A DNA stretch of 61,286 nucleotides, taken from NCBI GenBank assembly GCA_029210205.1, contig JARGOD010000019.1:1-61286 (forward strand), given 5' to 3'. Origin of the DNA: Verrucomicrobiales bacterium (GTDB lineage Bacteria; Verrucomicrobiota; Verrucomicrobiia; Verrucomicrobiales; DEV007). Below, piece after piece: positions 16,744-25,645 of this stretch. The position numbers and the translations under genes are program-made. How positions within the stretch are numbered: the stretch's first letter is position 1; every line of letters starts with the position of its first letter. A model generated the notes under the pieces. That model ran no database searches. It worked only from the letters and a program-made list of their open reading frames with translations, and was not told the origin of the DNA.

Positions 16744-17148
16744 ATGGCGAGGGGAAGGGAAGAGTATCAGGCACGAATCGCGCACCTCAATTCCTTCGGC
16801 AAAGAGCTGGCGAGACGAGCTAAGTCGAAGTGCGAACTGTGTGAGGTAGCGGGCGACAAATTGTCTGTTGTCGTCGAGCTGCCACCGGAGCCAGGTGATC
16901 CTGAGATCGGGCGTTGTCTCATGCTTTGCGAAGCTTGCGCGGACGCGATTCGAGAGCCGAAGGGCTTTCAGGCAGGTGATCAGTGGCGTTTTCTCGCGCA
17001 AATGGTTTGGAGCGAAGTTCCTGCCGTGCAGGCCGCCGCATTGCGCTTGTTGAAACGTCAGGAGGGCTCACAAGTCTGGGCGAGAGAATCGCTGGAGACG
17101 GTTTTTCCGGACGAAGATGTCGAGGAGCTTGCTGCGGAAGCAGGGTGA
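16744..17148 (+). CDS. PhnA/YjdM-like zinc-ribbon protein
   Basis: A 134-residue protein read from ATG 16744, five bases after the sulfatase stop. A Cys cluster typical of a zinc ribbon is seen: Cys 30 and Cys 33 (SKCELCEVA) and Cys 58, 62 and 65 (GRCLMLCEACA). The C-terminal block QWRFLAQMVWSEVPAVQAAALRLL matches the conserved tail of the PhnA/YjdM family. The name comes from the phosphonate operon of E. coli, but family members usually have no phosphonate role. The true function is unknown. Likely translationally coupled to the sulfatase. The gene ends 16 bases before an inverted-repeat element. Confidence 0.82.
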   Translation: MARGREEYQARIAHLNSFGKELARRAKSKCELCEVAGDKLSVVVELPPEPGDPEIGRCLMLCEACADAIREPKGFQAGDQWRFLAQMVWSEVPAVQAAALRLLKRQEGSQVWARESLETVFPDEDVEELAAEAG

Positions 17149-17163
17149 AGATCTTCGAAACGT

Positions 17164-17216
17164 GGAGAGGCCATTCCTGCCCTCTTGAAGAATGGAGAGA
17201 GCAGGAATGCCCTCTC
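17164..17216. repeat. Imperfect inverted-repeat element (REP-like)
   Basis: Between the convergent PhnA-like and Fe-S genes lies a hairpin with arms of about 21-22 bases and two or three mismatches. The left arm contains GAGAGG, CATTCCTGC and CTCT (about 17165-17185). The right arm contains AGAG, GCAGGAATG and CCTCTC (about 17195-17216). The layout resembles the small palindromic repeats scattered between genes in related genomes. No second copy was spotted in this window, so the repeat status is inferred. It could also serve as a bidirectional terminator. Its right end touches the stop codon of the minus-strand gene. Confidence 0.6.
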
Positions 17217-18094
17217 TACTCACGAATATCCCCCTGCATCTTCGCCAGCTCCTCAGCCTTGCGTTTGATCTCATCCGGCGAAGGGAGCGACGCGAGATCA
17301 AGATCAGCAAGGACTTCAGCAGGAATGATCCCTGATTGCTGCAACTTTGTGAGGCAGCGCTTTCGCTCGTCGAGGGCTTTGTCAGGACTCCGCTCTTTCG
17401 AGAAGCGGGACTTCGCCTTTTCGCTCCGAGTCCGGAGGCTGGAGTAAATGTCGCCGCCGAGAAGCGCCGTGATATCGACCTTCATGCTCTCACGCTCGAT
17501 GTCGGCCTGTTTTACCGGCTCACCATTGATTGGTCCACTCTTGTATTTCGGAAACATGATCGCGACCTCGGGGCAGACGCGGGAGCAGGCGGGGCAGTTC
17601 GTTTTGCAGTTATCATTGTTCTGCACCTGGATCTGCTTGTCGTCATCGACACCATAGACATCAAAGAGACAGAAACTGAGACACTGCATGCAGTTTGTGC
17701 AGCGATCATAATCGATCACGGGAAACCAAGGTTTCCACGCTCCTGTTTGGCCCGGTGCGTTGAGTTCGGCGTTCACGTCTGATCGCACCTCTCCGACGAG
17801 GCTGATGATGGCCTCTGCATTCAACCCGCTCGTATCGCGAGTTTCGATTTTCAGTTCGCCCGCGGCGTCTGAAATCTCCGGTGGCCCGGCTTCAAACTTT
17901 CCGAGCACGATGAGTTGGGTATCGCTCGAAACGTCGGTGAAGACAGAGGCCTCTGCCTCTTCCGTCACGCGCATCACTGAAAACCCCTGATCGAGAAGAC
18001 TCGTTGTTACCGAAAGCCGATCTGCAGACTCCCACTCGGAGGCACCGTTACCTTCGAAAAGAATGACATGGATGGGATGGATCTCGTTTTTCAT
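17216..18094 (-). CDS. Double 4Fe-4S ferredoxin-type protein
   Basis: A 292-residue cytoplasmic protein. Two clusters are predicted in the middle: Cys 132, 135, 138 and 142 ([11 protein letters not shown]), and Cys 163, 167, 170 and 174 ([13 protein letters not shown]). Residues 1-110 have no family match that can be seen, and the C-terminal 80 residues are charged and helical. The second motif has an extra residue (CxxxC) compared with a standard CxxCxxC. Overlapping its start (ATGA, 18091-18094) is the small HdrA-like gene, so the two are translationally coupled and probably act as one electron-transfer unit. The redox partner is unknown. Confidence 0.82.
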   Translation of the reverse strand: MKNEIHPIHVILFEGNGASEWESADRLSVTTSLLDQGFSVMRVTEEAEASVFTDVSSDTQLIVLGKFEAGPPEISDAAGELKIETRDTSGLNAEAIISLVGEVRSDVNAELNAPGQTGAWKPWFPVIDYDRCTNCMQCLSFCLFDVYGVDDDKQIQVQNNDNCKTNCPACSRVCPEVAIMFPKYKSGPINGEPVKQADIERESMKVDITALLGGDIYSSLRTRSEKAKSRFSKERSPDKALDERKRCLTKLQQSGIIPAEVLADLDLASLPSPDEIKRKAEELAKMQGDIRE

Positions 18095-18429
18095 TTATTG
18101 AGAAGTTGGTTAGCGATTTCTTCGGCAGTTTCCTCCCGCATATTGAGAACCTCGATCTTATCGTCCTCAGGAAAGGGGACTCCGGCCTGATGAAAGAGCC
18201 ATTTCACCGCTCGCGGATAACAGGCAGCAATCTGGACAGGTGCTTCGCTGTCGATCAGCTTTTCGAGCCGTGGATCTTTTCGAGCCGACATTTCACAGAG
18301 ATCCGAAACCGTCTCGAAACTGACTCCTGAATCGCAGAGGCGCTCCAAAACTTCATTTTTCACGCCTTCGGGAACGACTTGTGCAAAGGCGCAGCGGCAA
18401 TAAAGGATCTTCTTAGGTGTTTCGCTCAA
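18091..18429 (-). CDS. Small Cys-rich protein resembling part of HdrA
   Basis: The reading frame is open from 18534, but the first 35 residues there look non-coding. A TTG at 18429 gives a compact 112-residue product beginning [18 protein letters not shown]. Conserved-looking Cys are 11 and 13 (CRC), 32, 45 and 70. The stretch [19 protein letters not shown], then EVLNMREET, recalls the HdrA motif in which AACSPR...LF is followed by a block ending in NIRE. It does not contain the FAD domain of HdrA. It may be a stand-alone cluster-binding or thiol protein serving the ferredoxin-type protein, whose gene it overlaps by four bases. The function is unproven and the start uncertain. Confidence 0.6.
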   Translation of the reverse strand: MSETPKKILYCRCAFAQVVPEGVKNEVLERLCDSGVSFETVSDLCEMSARKDPRLEKLIDSEAPVQIAACYPRAVKWLFHQAGVPFPEDDKIEVLNMREETAEEIANQLLNK

Positions 18430-18593
18430 AGGGAATATGGGCGGAGGGTCGAAATCATAAAATAACCATTCCGATGATTCCGCCTTCCTTTCAACGCATA
18501 AAACAAATCGAGGACGACGTATCACCGCTATCAAAAGCAGCCAAAGTCATGAAAATTGGGTTTTCAAGCTGTTGATATTCGTTACCTTTACTG

Positions 18594-20495
18594 ATGGTGC
18601 CCCCCGTAAGCTCTTACCTCGTTCCCTACAAGGGGTTAGTGGGTGCCATTTGTCTGAGTTTGTTATGTGCTCTTCCGGCCGTCGCAGCCGAAGGGGAAAG
18701 TGTTTCAGAAATCCCGAGCCGCTTTTTCCAGACTCAGGATTCCAATGGGTTTTTCTGGCAGGCCTCTGCCAATGGCGCTGTTACCTCCGGTGAGACCCAA
18801 TACCTGCAGTCAGGCATGAATTGGATTGTCGATGGGAAGGTTTTTGCGCCGACCTCCGCAACGGTCCGTTCGCCAGATGATTTTCCGGAAGATTCGGGAG
18901 TAACTCTTGAGGAGTCCCGGAAAACCCTTGCTCTGAAGAGAGATCTTTGGATTGATCGGAAACGGGGAGGAGTGAGGACTCTTGACACCATTCAGAATTC
19001 GGGAGATGCAGCAGTGACCCTCGAAGTGGTTCTACGCACGACCTATCCGTTTGCCTGGCAAAGTCTGCATGGTGTCGATGGCGAGCTCCTTTCGAAAGAA
19101 CCGATCTTGAACCTTGCGGATCGTGACTTTGGTTTTGTCGTCCATTTCAGCGTCGCCGAGGGAAGGCACGATACTTTTGTTGTTGTGGGAGGAGTGGGTG
19201 AATCGCTTCGCCCTCGACTATCCGCATCAAACAATCGTCGGGAGTTGTCGCTGACTTATCAGCTTGTCATTCCAGCCGGAGGTTCTCAATCACTGCTCCA
19301 TTGGATCTCGCAACGATCTCTTCCTGAGTTGGAAATGGCACCGGCAGTTTTTTCCGATTGGTATGCAAGGAATCAACTCGTAGCTCCCGGCGTATTATCG
19401 TCAGAGCGTGCTGCGGTTGCCAATCTACCGGCTTCCGCATTCCCGGTTGAGTCTGCAGCACCGGGCGGGCTGGCGACCCTGCTACCTCTCAACCAAATTT
19501 TGGATTCTCTGGGCGTGGTTCGAGGTAGCGAGGACATTCATTGGGTGAGTGCATCAAACCGGATTTCGGGCAAGTTTGAGGAGAAGGAGCCCATGAAAAT
19601 GCTGGCGAATCATGTCGGCGAAATCTCCCTCTCAATCTCAGATATTGCGGCGATTCGAGGCGGGGGAGGTGTCGGCCGAAAACCGCTCATTTTTATGAGA
19701 AACGGGGAGGTGCGGGCTGGAGACATTATTTCAAGCTCACTCGCTATGACCACCAGCAATTCCAATGAGCCAAGGCTGATTGATCTGGCGACTGCAAATT
19801 TGCTTTTGATGCGAACCAGCTCAGTCGACGGAATCGCTCCGAACGGAACCGGGAGCATGGCTCAGCTAATGGATCGGAGCGTTTTTGCTCTAATTGCGGA
19901 ATCAGAATTGCGACTTCCGGTCCTAACCTCTCGCGGAAGCTTCGAGCCAGCGGTGTCATCTCTAGTCGAAGTCGCGCATGTCTCAAAACCTTTTCCAACG
20001 CACCGCTTTCTTACCGCGAAAGGGTCTGTTTTTTCAGGTTTTCTGGACAAGGGCAGGCTCTCGCTGCCGCTGACTAATGGCAGTCCGCTTGAGATCCCGG
20101 CGCACCTCATTGATCGAATCTGGAAAGCGGGGGCAACCGTGATGACTGTTTCGAGCCTTTCAGATGAATGGCTGAGCCTTGAAGAGGTGCCTCAAAGTGA
20201 GGCCGGGGGATTCCTGCTTCGGGGAAATGCCTTTCTCAGCGCATCTCTTACTGACAGTGTCCTGCGGCTTGCAGATTCGGGAGCAGAGATCCAGATCGAG
20301 TCTGAATCAGTGAAATCGATCAATAGAGATCTCTCACGTGAAGCCTCGGCATCCGGCGGCTTCGTCATCGAATTGAAAAATGGTGAGATTCTCCGTGGCG
20401 TCCTCAATGATCCATTTATTTCTCTCTCCTGGCAGGGAAAAGCAATTCAGATCCCTGTCGAATCACTTATTGCTTTCCAGTTGCCGGTCCGGTGA
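18594..20495 (+). CDS. Secreted protein of unknown function, paralogue A
   Basis: A 633-residue exported protein with a signal peptide (hydrophobic residues 15-32, cleavage near AVAAEG). It is a tandem paralogue of the next gene. Both share an N-terminal block of the form D..G..W....NG..........SG.....DG..FA, then a TLE(V/L)...T segment and a ...G..QS/IL(V)H..SQ segment ending near residue 265. The rest contains repeated beta-rich modules of the type (R/K)(N/D)GE.(R/F)(A/S)G...S followed by I(P/S)...I..I (near 370-420, 480-510 and 595-630). These resemble small barrel modules that may bind ligands. No catalytic motif was seen. First gene of the MoxR/VWA cluster. Confidence 0.7.
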   Translation: MVPPVSSYLVPYKGLVGAICLSLLCALPAVAAEGESVSEIPSRFFQTQDSNGFFWQASANGAVTSGETQYLQSGMNWIVDGKVFAPTSATVRSPDDFPEDSGVTLEESRKTLALKRDLWIDRKRGGVRTLDTIQNSGDAAVTLEVVLRTTYPFAWQSLHGVDGELLSKEPILNLADRDFGFVVHFSVAEGRHDTFVVVGGVGESLRPRLSASNNRRELSLTYQLVIPAGGSQSLLHWISQRSLPELEMAPAVFSDWYARNQLVAPGVLSSERAAVANLPASAFPVESAAPGGLATLLPLNQILDSLGVVRGSEDIHWVSASNRISGKFEEKEPMKMLANHVGEISLSISDIAAIRGGGGVGRKPLIFMRNGEVRAGDIISSSLAMTTSNSNEPRLIDLATANLLLMRTSSVDGIAPNGTGSMAQLMDRSVFALIAESELRLPVLTSRGSFEPAVSSLVEVAHVSKPFPTHRFLTAKGSVFSGFLDKGRLSLPLTNGSPLEIPAHLIDRIWKAGATVMTVSSLSDEWLSLEEVPQSEAGGFLLRGNAFLSASLTDSVLRLADSGAEIQIESESVKSINRDLSREASASGGFVIELKNGEILRGVLNDPFISLSWQGKAIQIPVESLIAFQLPVR

Positions 20496-20503
20496 ATGAT
20501 TTC

Positions 20504-22543
20504 ATGACTCTCTATCTTAAGTGCCTCCTTTTCAGTCCCGTTGCCGCTCTGATCCTCGCAACTGTTCCGCATGAAATTGCTTCGGCGCAAGATAGTGCGA
20601 CGGCGCGACTTGTTCCAGCTGCCCTGGGTGTTCGAACCGATCGCAAGGGGACGTCCTGGAATGTGGAGCCGAATGGTACGATCGGTCGGATTGGCAGCAC
20701 GATGGTCAATAGTGGATTGGCCTTGAGCATCGATGGAGAGTCGTTCGCCGGTTTTCAGCCAATGATGACTCCGAACGGCAAAGAGTTTGTGATTCCGGGG
20801 AGACCTTTTTCAAATTACCCCGGCCTCCAGGTGCAGAGGCGGATAAGACTTCTCGAAGATGAAGGGATTCTTAGGTATGCCGAGATGTTCTACAATGGTG
20901 CGACCGATCCGGTAACCTTGACCCTTGAACTCAATACTAACTTTTCAGGTAATTATCAGACCTTTCTTACCAACCGGGGCAGGACGGAGCCTGTGCTCCT
21001 CGAGCAAGGGGAAAGTGGAATCGTTGTTCTTCCGGGGGTTGCGCAATCGACCCGTGCTTTTCTTTTTACACTTTCGGGCGTCGAAAGCGCCATCAAGCCT
21101 TCGATCTCGGCACAGAATCGCTATGGCCTCGGGTTTCAGTATCCGTTAACTCTCGGCCCGGGTGAAACGCAGATCATAGTTCATCAGGTGTCACAGGTCA
21201 TTATTCCACAGAATTTTGATCGCCCCACCCTGATAAAACTCTTTCGGCCATTGTCATTTGAGGAAACTGAATCTCAAATTCCCGATGAGTGGATGCGCCA
21301 CATTGCGAATCTCGAGTCGAATGAAAGTGAATCGCTTCTTCCTGACCCGGAGTCGTATGGTCTTGCCTCGCTCGGGATCAATGTGGGTAACCGCGATATT
21401 CTTGCGCTCGGCGAAAAGACGCGCCTCGTTGGTGAGGCCTCTGGAGGGAATACGGAGTTTGTGACGCCGTATGGTCGGGGAACTATTCCATTCAATGCTG
21501 TCGCTGGGATTGAAGGGAAAAAAGGAAACCCTTTGAATTCGACAAAACTTTTTCTGCGTGACGGACAGGTGTTCTCAGCCGATGTCGAGATCGCAGATTT
21601 TCAATTCACTCAAACCGGTGGAGACATGCTCGCGCTCAGTACAGCCTCTCTCGATCGACTCGTGATGGCCGATGGCGAAGAAGAGGCTCTTCCAAAAAAC
21701 GAGGTCCCTATCGTTCTTATTGAAACCTACCGCGGTGATCGCATCAACGTCGTCGCCTCTGATGCCTTGTCCGTTCAGGGGCTGACTCCGTGGGGCAGGT
21801 TACCAATTCCACTGAGCGAAATTATCAGAATTCAGCCCGCTGCTTCCAAATTAAGTGGTCACCTTGCCGAGTTGAGAGACGGGACGCGCTGTCTCATCTA
21901 TCTCAATGGCGATGAAATCCCGCTCGATTCGATGACTCTGGGAGATATTGCATTGGAATCTAATGAGTTACGCAGTGTTTTTACGACGAAAGATAAGCTT
22001 GGAAGACGATGGAACTCCGAAGTCGGAATTCTCACCATGCTTCATCTTACAGGTTCGCAAAGACTGGTCGGAGACATCGGGAACAGCTCGCTTCCTGTTC
22101 TCAGCGAAGGAGTCAGGCTTGATATTGCGAGCGCTAAGATTCGCCGGATCGAACGCATCAGTGACGTCAGCGTTTTGCCGGGCGGGCTTCCTGAAGCCTC
22201 TCCTTCATTTCAGATCGAACGATGGGACGGAGGAGTCATTATCGGGCTGATCGATCTCGATTTTCTTTCATTTAAAGTTCGTGAACAGGACTGGACGATT
22301 CCTCTGCGTGATATTGTCAGGGTCGAAACCCCCTCACCTGAATTAACTCCGGACGCGTTGAAGCAAATTTTAGAATTGATCAGTCAGTTGGGCGCTCCCG
22401 AGTGGAATGTTCGTGAGAGTGCGACACGGGAACTCGGCGCTTTTGGGTATCTTGCCGGTTCCGTTCTCCGCCGCCAACTTCGTGAGAGTGAGGATCCTGA
22501 GGTTTTACGAAGGATTGAGCGCATCTTAGCGGGGCTCAATTAA
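20504..22543 (+). CDS. Secreted protein of unknown function, paralogue B
   Basis: A 679-residue exported protein. ATG 20504 is preferred; a GTG at 20492 overlapping the previous stop is the alternative. Signal peptide residues 1-28 (LLFSPVAALILATVPHEIASAQ). It is paralogous to the preceding gene product through its N-terminal two thirds and has the same repeated beta modules, for example LFLRDGQVFSADVEIADF, LRDGTRCLIYLNGDEIPL and DGGVIIGLIDLDFLSFKV followed by a WTIPLRDIVRVET strand. The last 55 residues (GAPEWNVRESATRELGAFG...) form a HEAT-like helical repeat that paralogue A lacks. The function is unknown. The start-stop overlap or 8-base gap indicates co-transcription. Confidence 0.7.
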   Translation: MTLYLKCLLFSPVAALILATVPHEIASAQDSATARLVPAALGVRTDRKGTSWNVEPNGTIGRIGSTMVNSGLALSIDGESFAGFQPMMTPNGKEFVIPGRPFSNYPGLQVQRRIRLLEDEGILRYAEMFYNGATDPVTLTLELNTNFSGNYQTFLTNRGRTEPVLLEQGESGIVVLPGVAQSTRAFLFTLSGVESAIKPSISAQNRYGLGFQYPLTLGPGETQIIVHQVSQVIIPQNFDRPTLIKLFRPLSFEETESQIPDEWMRHIANLESNESESLLPDPESYGLASLGINVGNRDILALGEKTRLVGEASGGNTEFVTPYGRGTIPFNAVAGIEGKKGNPLNSTKLFLRDGQVFSADVEIADFQFTQTGGDMLALSTASLDRLVMADGEEEALPKNEVPIVLIETYRGDRINVVASDALSVQGLTPWGRLPIPLSEIIRIQPAASKLSGHLAELRDGTRCLIYLNGDEIPLDSMTLGDIALESNELRSVFTTKDKLGRRWNSEVGILTMLHLTGSQRLVGDIGNSSLPVLSEGVRLDIASAKIRRIERISDVSVLPGGLPEASPSFQIERWDGGVIIGLIDLDFLSFKVREQDWTIPLRDIVRVETPSPELTPDALKQILELISQLGAPEWNVRESATRELGAFGYLAGSVLRRQLRESEDPEVLRRIERILAGLN

Positions 22544-22611
22544 TCCTTTCTTCTCGAGGCTCCATTTCGGAATTACTCGTATTTGTTCAGTATCAGGAAA
22601 TCATTTAGTTT

Positions 22612-24573
22612 TTGGAATCTCCACCTACATCAACTCTTTTCGAGCAAGCTGCAAAAAAAGTCCAGCGGCGCATTGGAATGATCAAATTTTCAGGGTGGCT
22701 TCGCCGAAGCCATTGGTTGGTGGGAGTATTCGCTCTCGTTGTGGTTCTACTTGGGCGACAATTTCAAGAATGGCAAAGTGGCGAAATCTGGATCGTTTTA
22801 GGTTTCATCGCATGTTGGTTGCTCACAGGTTGTGTCTTCGTGTTTTTGCAGCGGCCGGGAGTGATGGAGTCACTCCTCTCTCTCGATATTCGCGGTGGAT
22901 GGAAAGACCAGTTTTCTTCGGCATGGGAGTTTCTTGGTCAGGAGCAGAAAAGTGTTGGTGAGGAACTTCATCTCACCAAGGCGCTTCAGAGAGTCAATAA
23001 GGCTGTAGGCAATCTTCCGGCAACGTTTCCGGTTCCAAGTCTTCGCTACGCCTGGCTCTTGCCGGTCATCGCTATTGTTTTCGCTCTCACGCCGATTGGA
23101 AGAATCGCTCCTCATGCAGGGGACCTTGTTCTCACTGATGAAATGAAAACGGCAGCGGAGGAACAGGCCTCTGGTCTTAAGAATTCAGCTGATCAAATAG
23201 CTGGGATGGAGTCACTCAGTGAAGATGAAAAAGTCGAATTGGAGCGCCTTCGAGTCGAAGTTGAGAACGTTGCAGACACGCTTACGAATGCGGATGATCT
23301 TACCGCGGGAGAAATGCTCGATGCACTTGAGGCAAGAGCAAGGGCGGCGGAACGACTCGCAAAAAAGATGGGGTTGAGCGACGATGCATGGGCTTCAGAG
23401 GAAATGCTTGCTGAAATGGCGGTTCATCCGGACACAGCAGATCTTTCGCTTTCGATTAAGGACAAAGCCGCAGAACTTGCGGCGATTGAGTCTGAGCGGA
23501 TGCAAGAGGTCCTCGAGCAATCGGAGGTTACTCGCGAGACGGTTGATCGTATTACTGATGCGCTCGATCAGATTATCAATGCAGCGATTGAAGAGGACTT
23601 TGAACGCCCAGTCGGCGAGAGAGTTGGAAACGCATCGACCAAAATGCTGGCCCAGCAGCCGATTACGGCGGCTCGTGAGTTTGAAGAGTTGGCAAAGCAT
23701 TTTCGTTTCCTTGGATCACGCGAGGATGCTCGGGAGAAACTTGAAAATCTTGCTAATTCCCTGCGCGATGCGGGGAGTGAAATTAGTGGGAGTGAGCTTC
23801 AGCAAATGGAGAAGATCGCAAGTGAAGCCCGATCTAGCGATGGAGCTGCGGAAGGACTTGAATCAATTAACGAAGGAGCTATGCCCGAAGATCTTCAAGA
23901 GATGCTTGCTCCGCAAATGACTCAAAGCGGTGCTAGTCAGCAGTCGCAAAATTCGCAGCCGGGCAGGACTGAGGGAAGTCAGCAAAATAGTCAGCCGAAC
24001 ACACCGATTCCCGGCGAACAGCAGCGAAGCCTGGAGGATGGGGGTCAAGGCGGAGAGTCTTCGGCAATGCAGGCGCCGGTGCCCGGTCAGCCGCAAGAGA
24101 CCGGCGACGGCTCTGGCCAGGGTATGGGCCGGGCGGAGCAGTCACAACAGGGAAAGAGTGAGGGGGGAATGCTGAGTGCACCAATTCCGGGCCAGGAACC
24201 GGAAGATTCTGGTGAGGGTGGTGATATTGCCATGTCAGGAGGATCCGGTAGTCAGGCAGGGCAGGGCGGTAATCAGGCAGGAACCGGAACCGCTGAACTC
24301 ATTGACAGCGAGAGCGAGGCTCTCACGGCGGCGAACGATTCCGAGGTTTTGGCTCAGATTAATGATGACGGAGATTCGACTGTTCGCGCTGTCGAAGGGC
24401 AGGCAAGGCCGGAACGTGCGAATCGATCCCGGCAGGAAATCATGGCTGACTTTATCGCTGCCGAGGAGCAAGCTCTAGACGGGCAGGCACTGCCACTTTC
24501 GCGCCGTGAACATGTCATTCGCTATTTCTCGGAGATACGTCGTCAGTTTGAAGAATCTGAGTCCGCGCCCTGA
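22612..24573 (+). CDS. Membrane protein with Gln/Gly-rich tail, MoxR-cluster associated
   Basis: A 653-residue protein starting at TTG 22612. Three membrane segments are seen near residues 34-50, 61-80 and 146-165. After them comes a long, mainly helical, Glu/Ala-rich periplasmic region (about 170-430) with coiled-coil character. Then follows a low-complexity stretch (about 435-580) rich in Gln, Gly, Ser and Glu that contains three copies of a proline motif: TPIPGEQQ, APVPGQPQ and APIPGQEP. The end (PLSRREHVIRYFSEIRRQFEE) resembles the conserved tail of large hypothetical proteins encoded beside MoxR genes in planctomycetes. No enzymatic motif was seen. It probably provides the envelope scaffold of the system encoded here. 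Family assignment is uncertain. Confidence 0.65.
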   Translation: MESPPTSTLFEQAAKKVQRRIGMIKFSGWLRRSHWLVGVFALVVVLLGRQFQEWQSGEIWIVLGFIACWLLTGCVFVFLQRPGVMESLLSLDIRGGWKDQFSSAWEFLGQEQKSVGEELHLTKALQRVNKAVGNLPATFPVPSLRYAWLLPVIAIVFALTPIGRIAPHAGDLVLTDEMKTAAEEQASGLKNSADQIAGMESLSEDEKVELERLRVEVENVADTLTNADDLTAGEMLDALEARARAAERLAKKMGLSDDAWASEEMLAEMAVHPDTADLSLSIKDKAAELAAIESERMQEVLEQSEVTRETVDRITDALDQIINAAIEEDFERPVGERVGNASTKMLAQQPITAAREFEELAKHFRFLGSREDAREKLENLANSLRDAGSEISGSELQQMEKIASEARSSDGAAEGLESINEGAMPEDLQEMLAPQMTQSGASQQSQNSQPGRTEGSQQNSQPNTPIPGEQQRSLEDGGQGGESSAMQAPVPGQPQETGDGSGQGMGRAEQSQQGKSEGGMLSAPIPGQEPEDSGEGGDIAMSGGSGSQAGQGGNQAGTGTAELIDSESEALTAANDSEVLAQINDDGDSTVRAVEGQARPERANRSRQEIMADFIAAEEQALDGQALPLSRREHVIRYFSEIRRQFEESESAP

Positions 24574-24629
24574 AACCGCTGCATTGAACGCCGCTACAAC
24601 CGAGACCCCATCTTTTTTCTTTTTTTCAT

Positions 24630-25634
24630 ATGAGTAAAACGAACGATCTAGAAAACGATCTAAAACGCTTTCAGGCAACCTTTGCCGAGATGAAGGCTGA
24701 GATCCAAAAGGCCATCGTGGGTTACGACGATCTTCTTGTAGATACCCTGAGTGCGGTCTTTTCCCGAGGCCACGTCCTTCTCGAAGGAGTGCCGGGGTTG
24801 GGCAAGACTTTCCTGGTTCAAACGCTTTCAAAAGTCATGGGGCTGAATCCGGGACGTGTGCAATGTACTCCCGATTTAATGCCGGCTGACATTCTCGGAA
24901 CTCATATCGTGAATGAAAACGAAGAAGGAAGGCGCGTCATGCATTTTGAGCGTGGACCAGTTTTTGCCAATCTAATTCTTGTAGACGAGATCAATCGGGC
25001 GACGCCCAAGACTCAGGCGGCACTCCTTGAAGTGATGCAAGAGGGGGCCGTCACGGCAGGGGGGGAAACGATGAAGCTTCCCCAGCCATTCTTTGTCATG
25101 GCGACTCAGAATCCCATGGAAATGGAAGGAACCTACCCGCTTCCTGAGGCCCAGGCAGACCGCTTTCTCTTCAAGCTGAAAGTGCCATTTCCAGATCAAG
25201 CAACTCTCGTTGAAATTTCAAAGCGAACTTCAGGATTTGAGACTACTGAGCTGAATCAGATCGTCGGTGGTGATGAACTTATCGAGTTCCAGAAAATCGT
25301 CGCCCGTATTCCAGTCGCAGACCATGTCACTGACTATGCGGCACGATTAATTCTCGCGACACATCCGGAGGGTGAGGATTCCGTCGAAGACGTAGGGACT
25401 TATGTTAGTTACGGTGCCAGTCCGAGGGGAATGCAGGCTCTGATACGGGGTGCACGAATTCACTGCGCTCTCGATGATCGAACAGCGGTGTCGATAGAGG
25501 ATATAAAACGCGTTGCGCTGCCGGCACTTCGGCATCGCGTTATTCTTAACTTTCAAGGCGAAGCAGAAAGCCGCGACGTCGATTCACTCGTCGAAAGCGT
25601 CATTGAGTCCATTCCTTCGACAGCTGCGGTTTGA
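24630..25634 (+). CDS. MoxR-family AAA+ ATPase
   Basis: A 334-residue AAA+ protein. Walker A is GVPGLGKT (residues 53-60), Walker B is NLILVDEINR (114-123), and the family block MATQNPMEMEGTYPLPEAQADRFLFK is present, with a sensor region ending in the typical C-terminal lid (ISYGASPRG-type, here VSYGASPRGMQAL). MoxR proteins work with VWA-domain partners as chaperones that insert cofactors or activate envelope complexes. The DUF58 and two VWA genes follow in the same cluster. The long 56-base gap before the ATG carries a T-rich stretch but no SD-like sequence. Regulation not visible. Confidence 0.95.
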   Translation: MSKTNDLENDLKRFQATFAEMKAEIQKAIVGYDDLLVDTLSAVFSRGHVLLEGVPGLGKTFLVQTLSKVMGLNPGRVQCTPDLMPADILGTHIVNENEEGRRVMHFERGPVFANLILVDEINRATPKTQAALLEVMQEGAVTAGGETMKLPQPFFVMATQNPMEMEGTYPLPEAQADRFLFKLKVPFPDQATLVEISKRTSGFETTELNQIVGGDELIEFQKIVARIPVADHVTDYAARLILATHPEGEDSVEDVGTYVSYGASPRGMQALIRGARIHCALDDRTAVSIEDIKRVALPALRHRVILNFQGEAESRDVDSLVESVIESIPSTAAV

Positions 25635-25645
25635 TCCTTTCGCGA

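Noticed and set aside
18430-18534. N-terminal extension of the small HdrA-like gene
   Set aside because: The residues look non-coding and precede the conserved Cys region; TTG 18429 is preferred although not certain.
23384-23920. A 178-residue overlapping frame in the MoxR-cluster membrane protein gene
   Set aside because: It is Arg/Leu/Ser-rich, shares no family, and is shifted against a well-supported frame.
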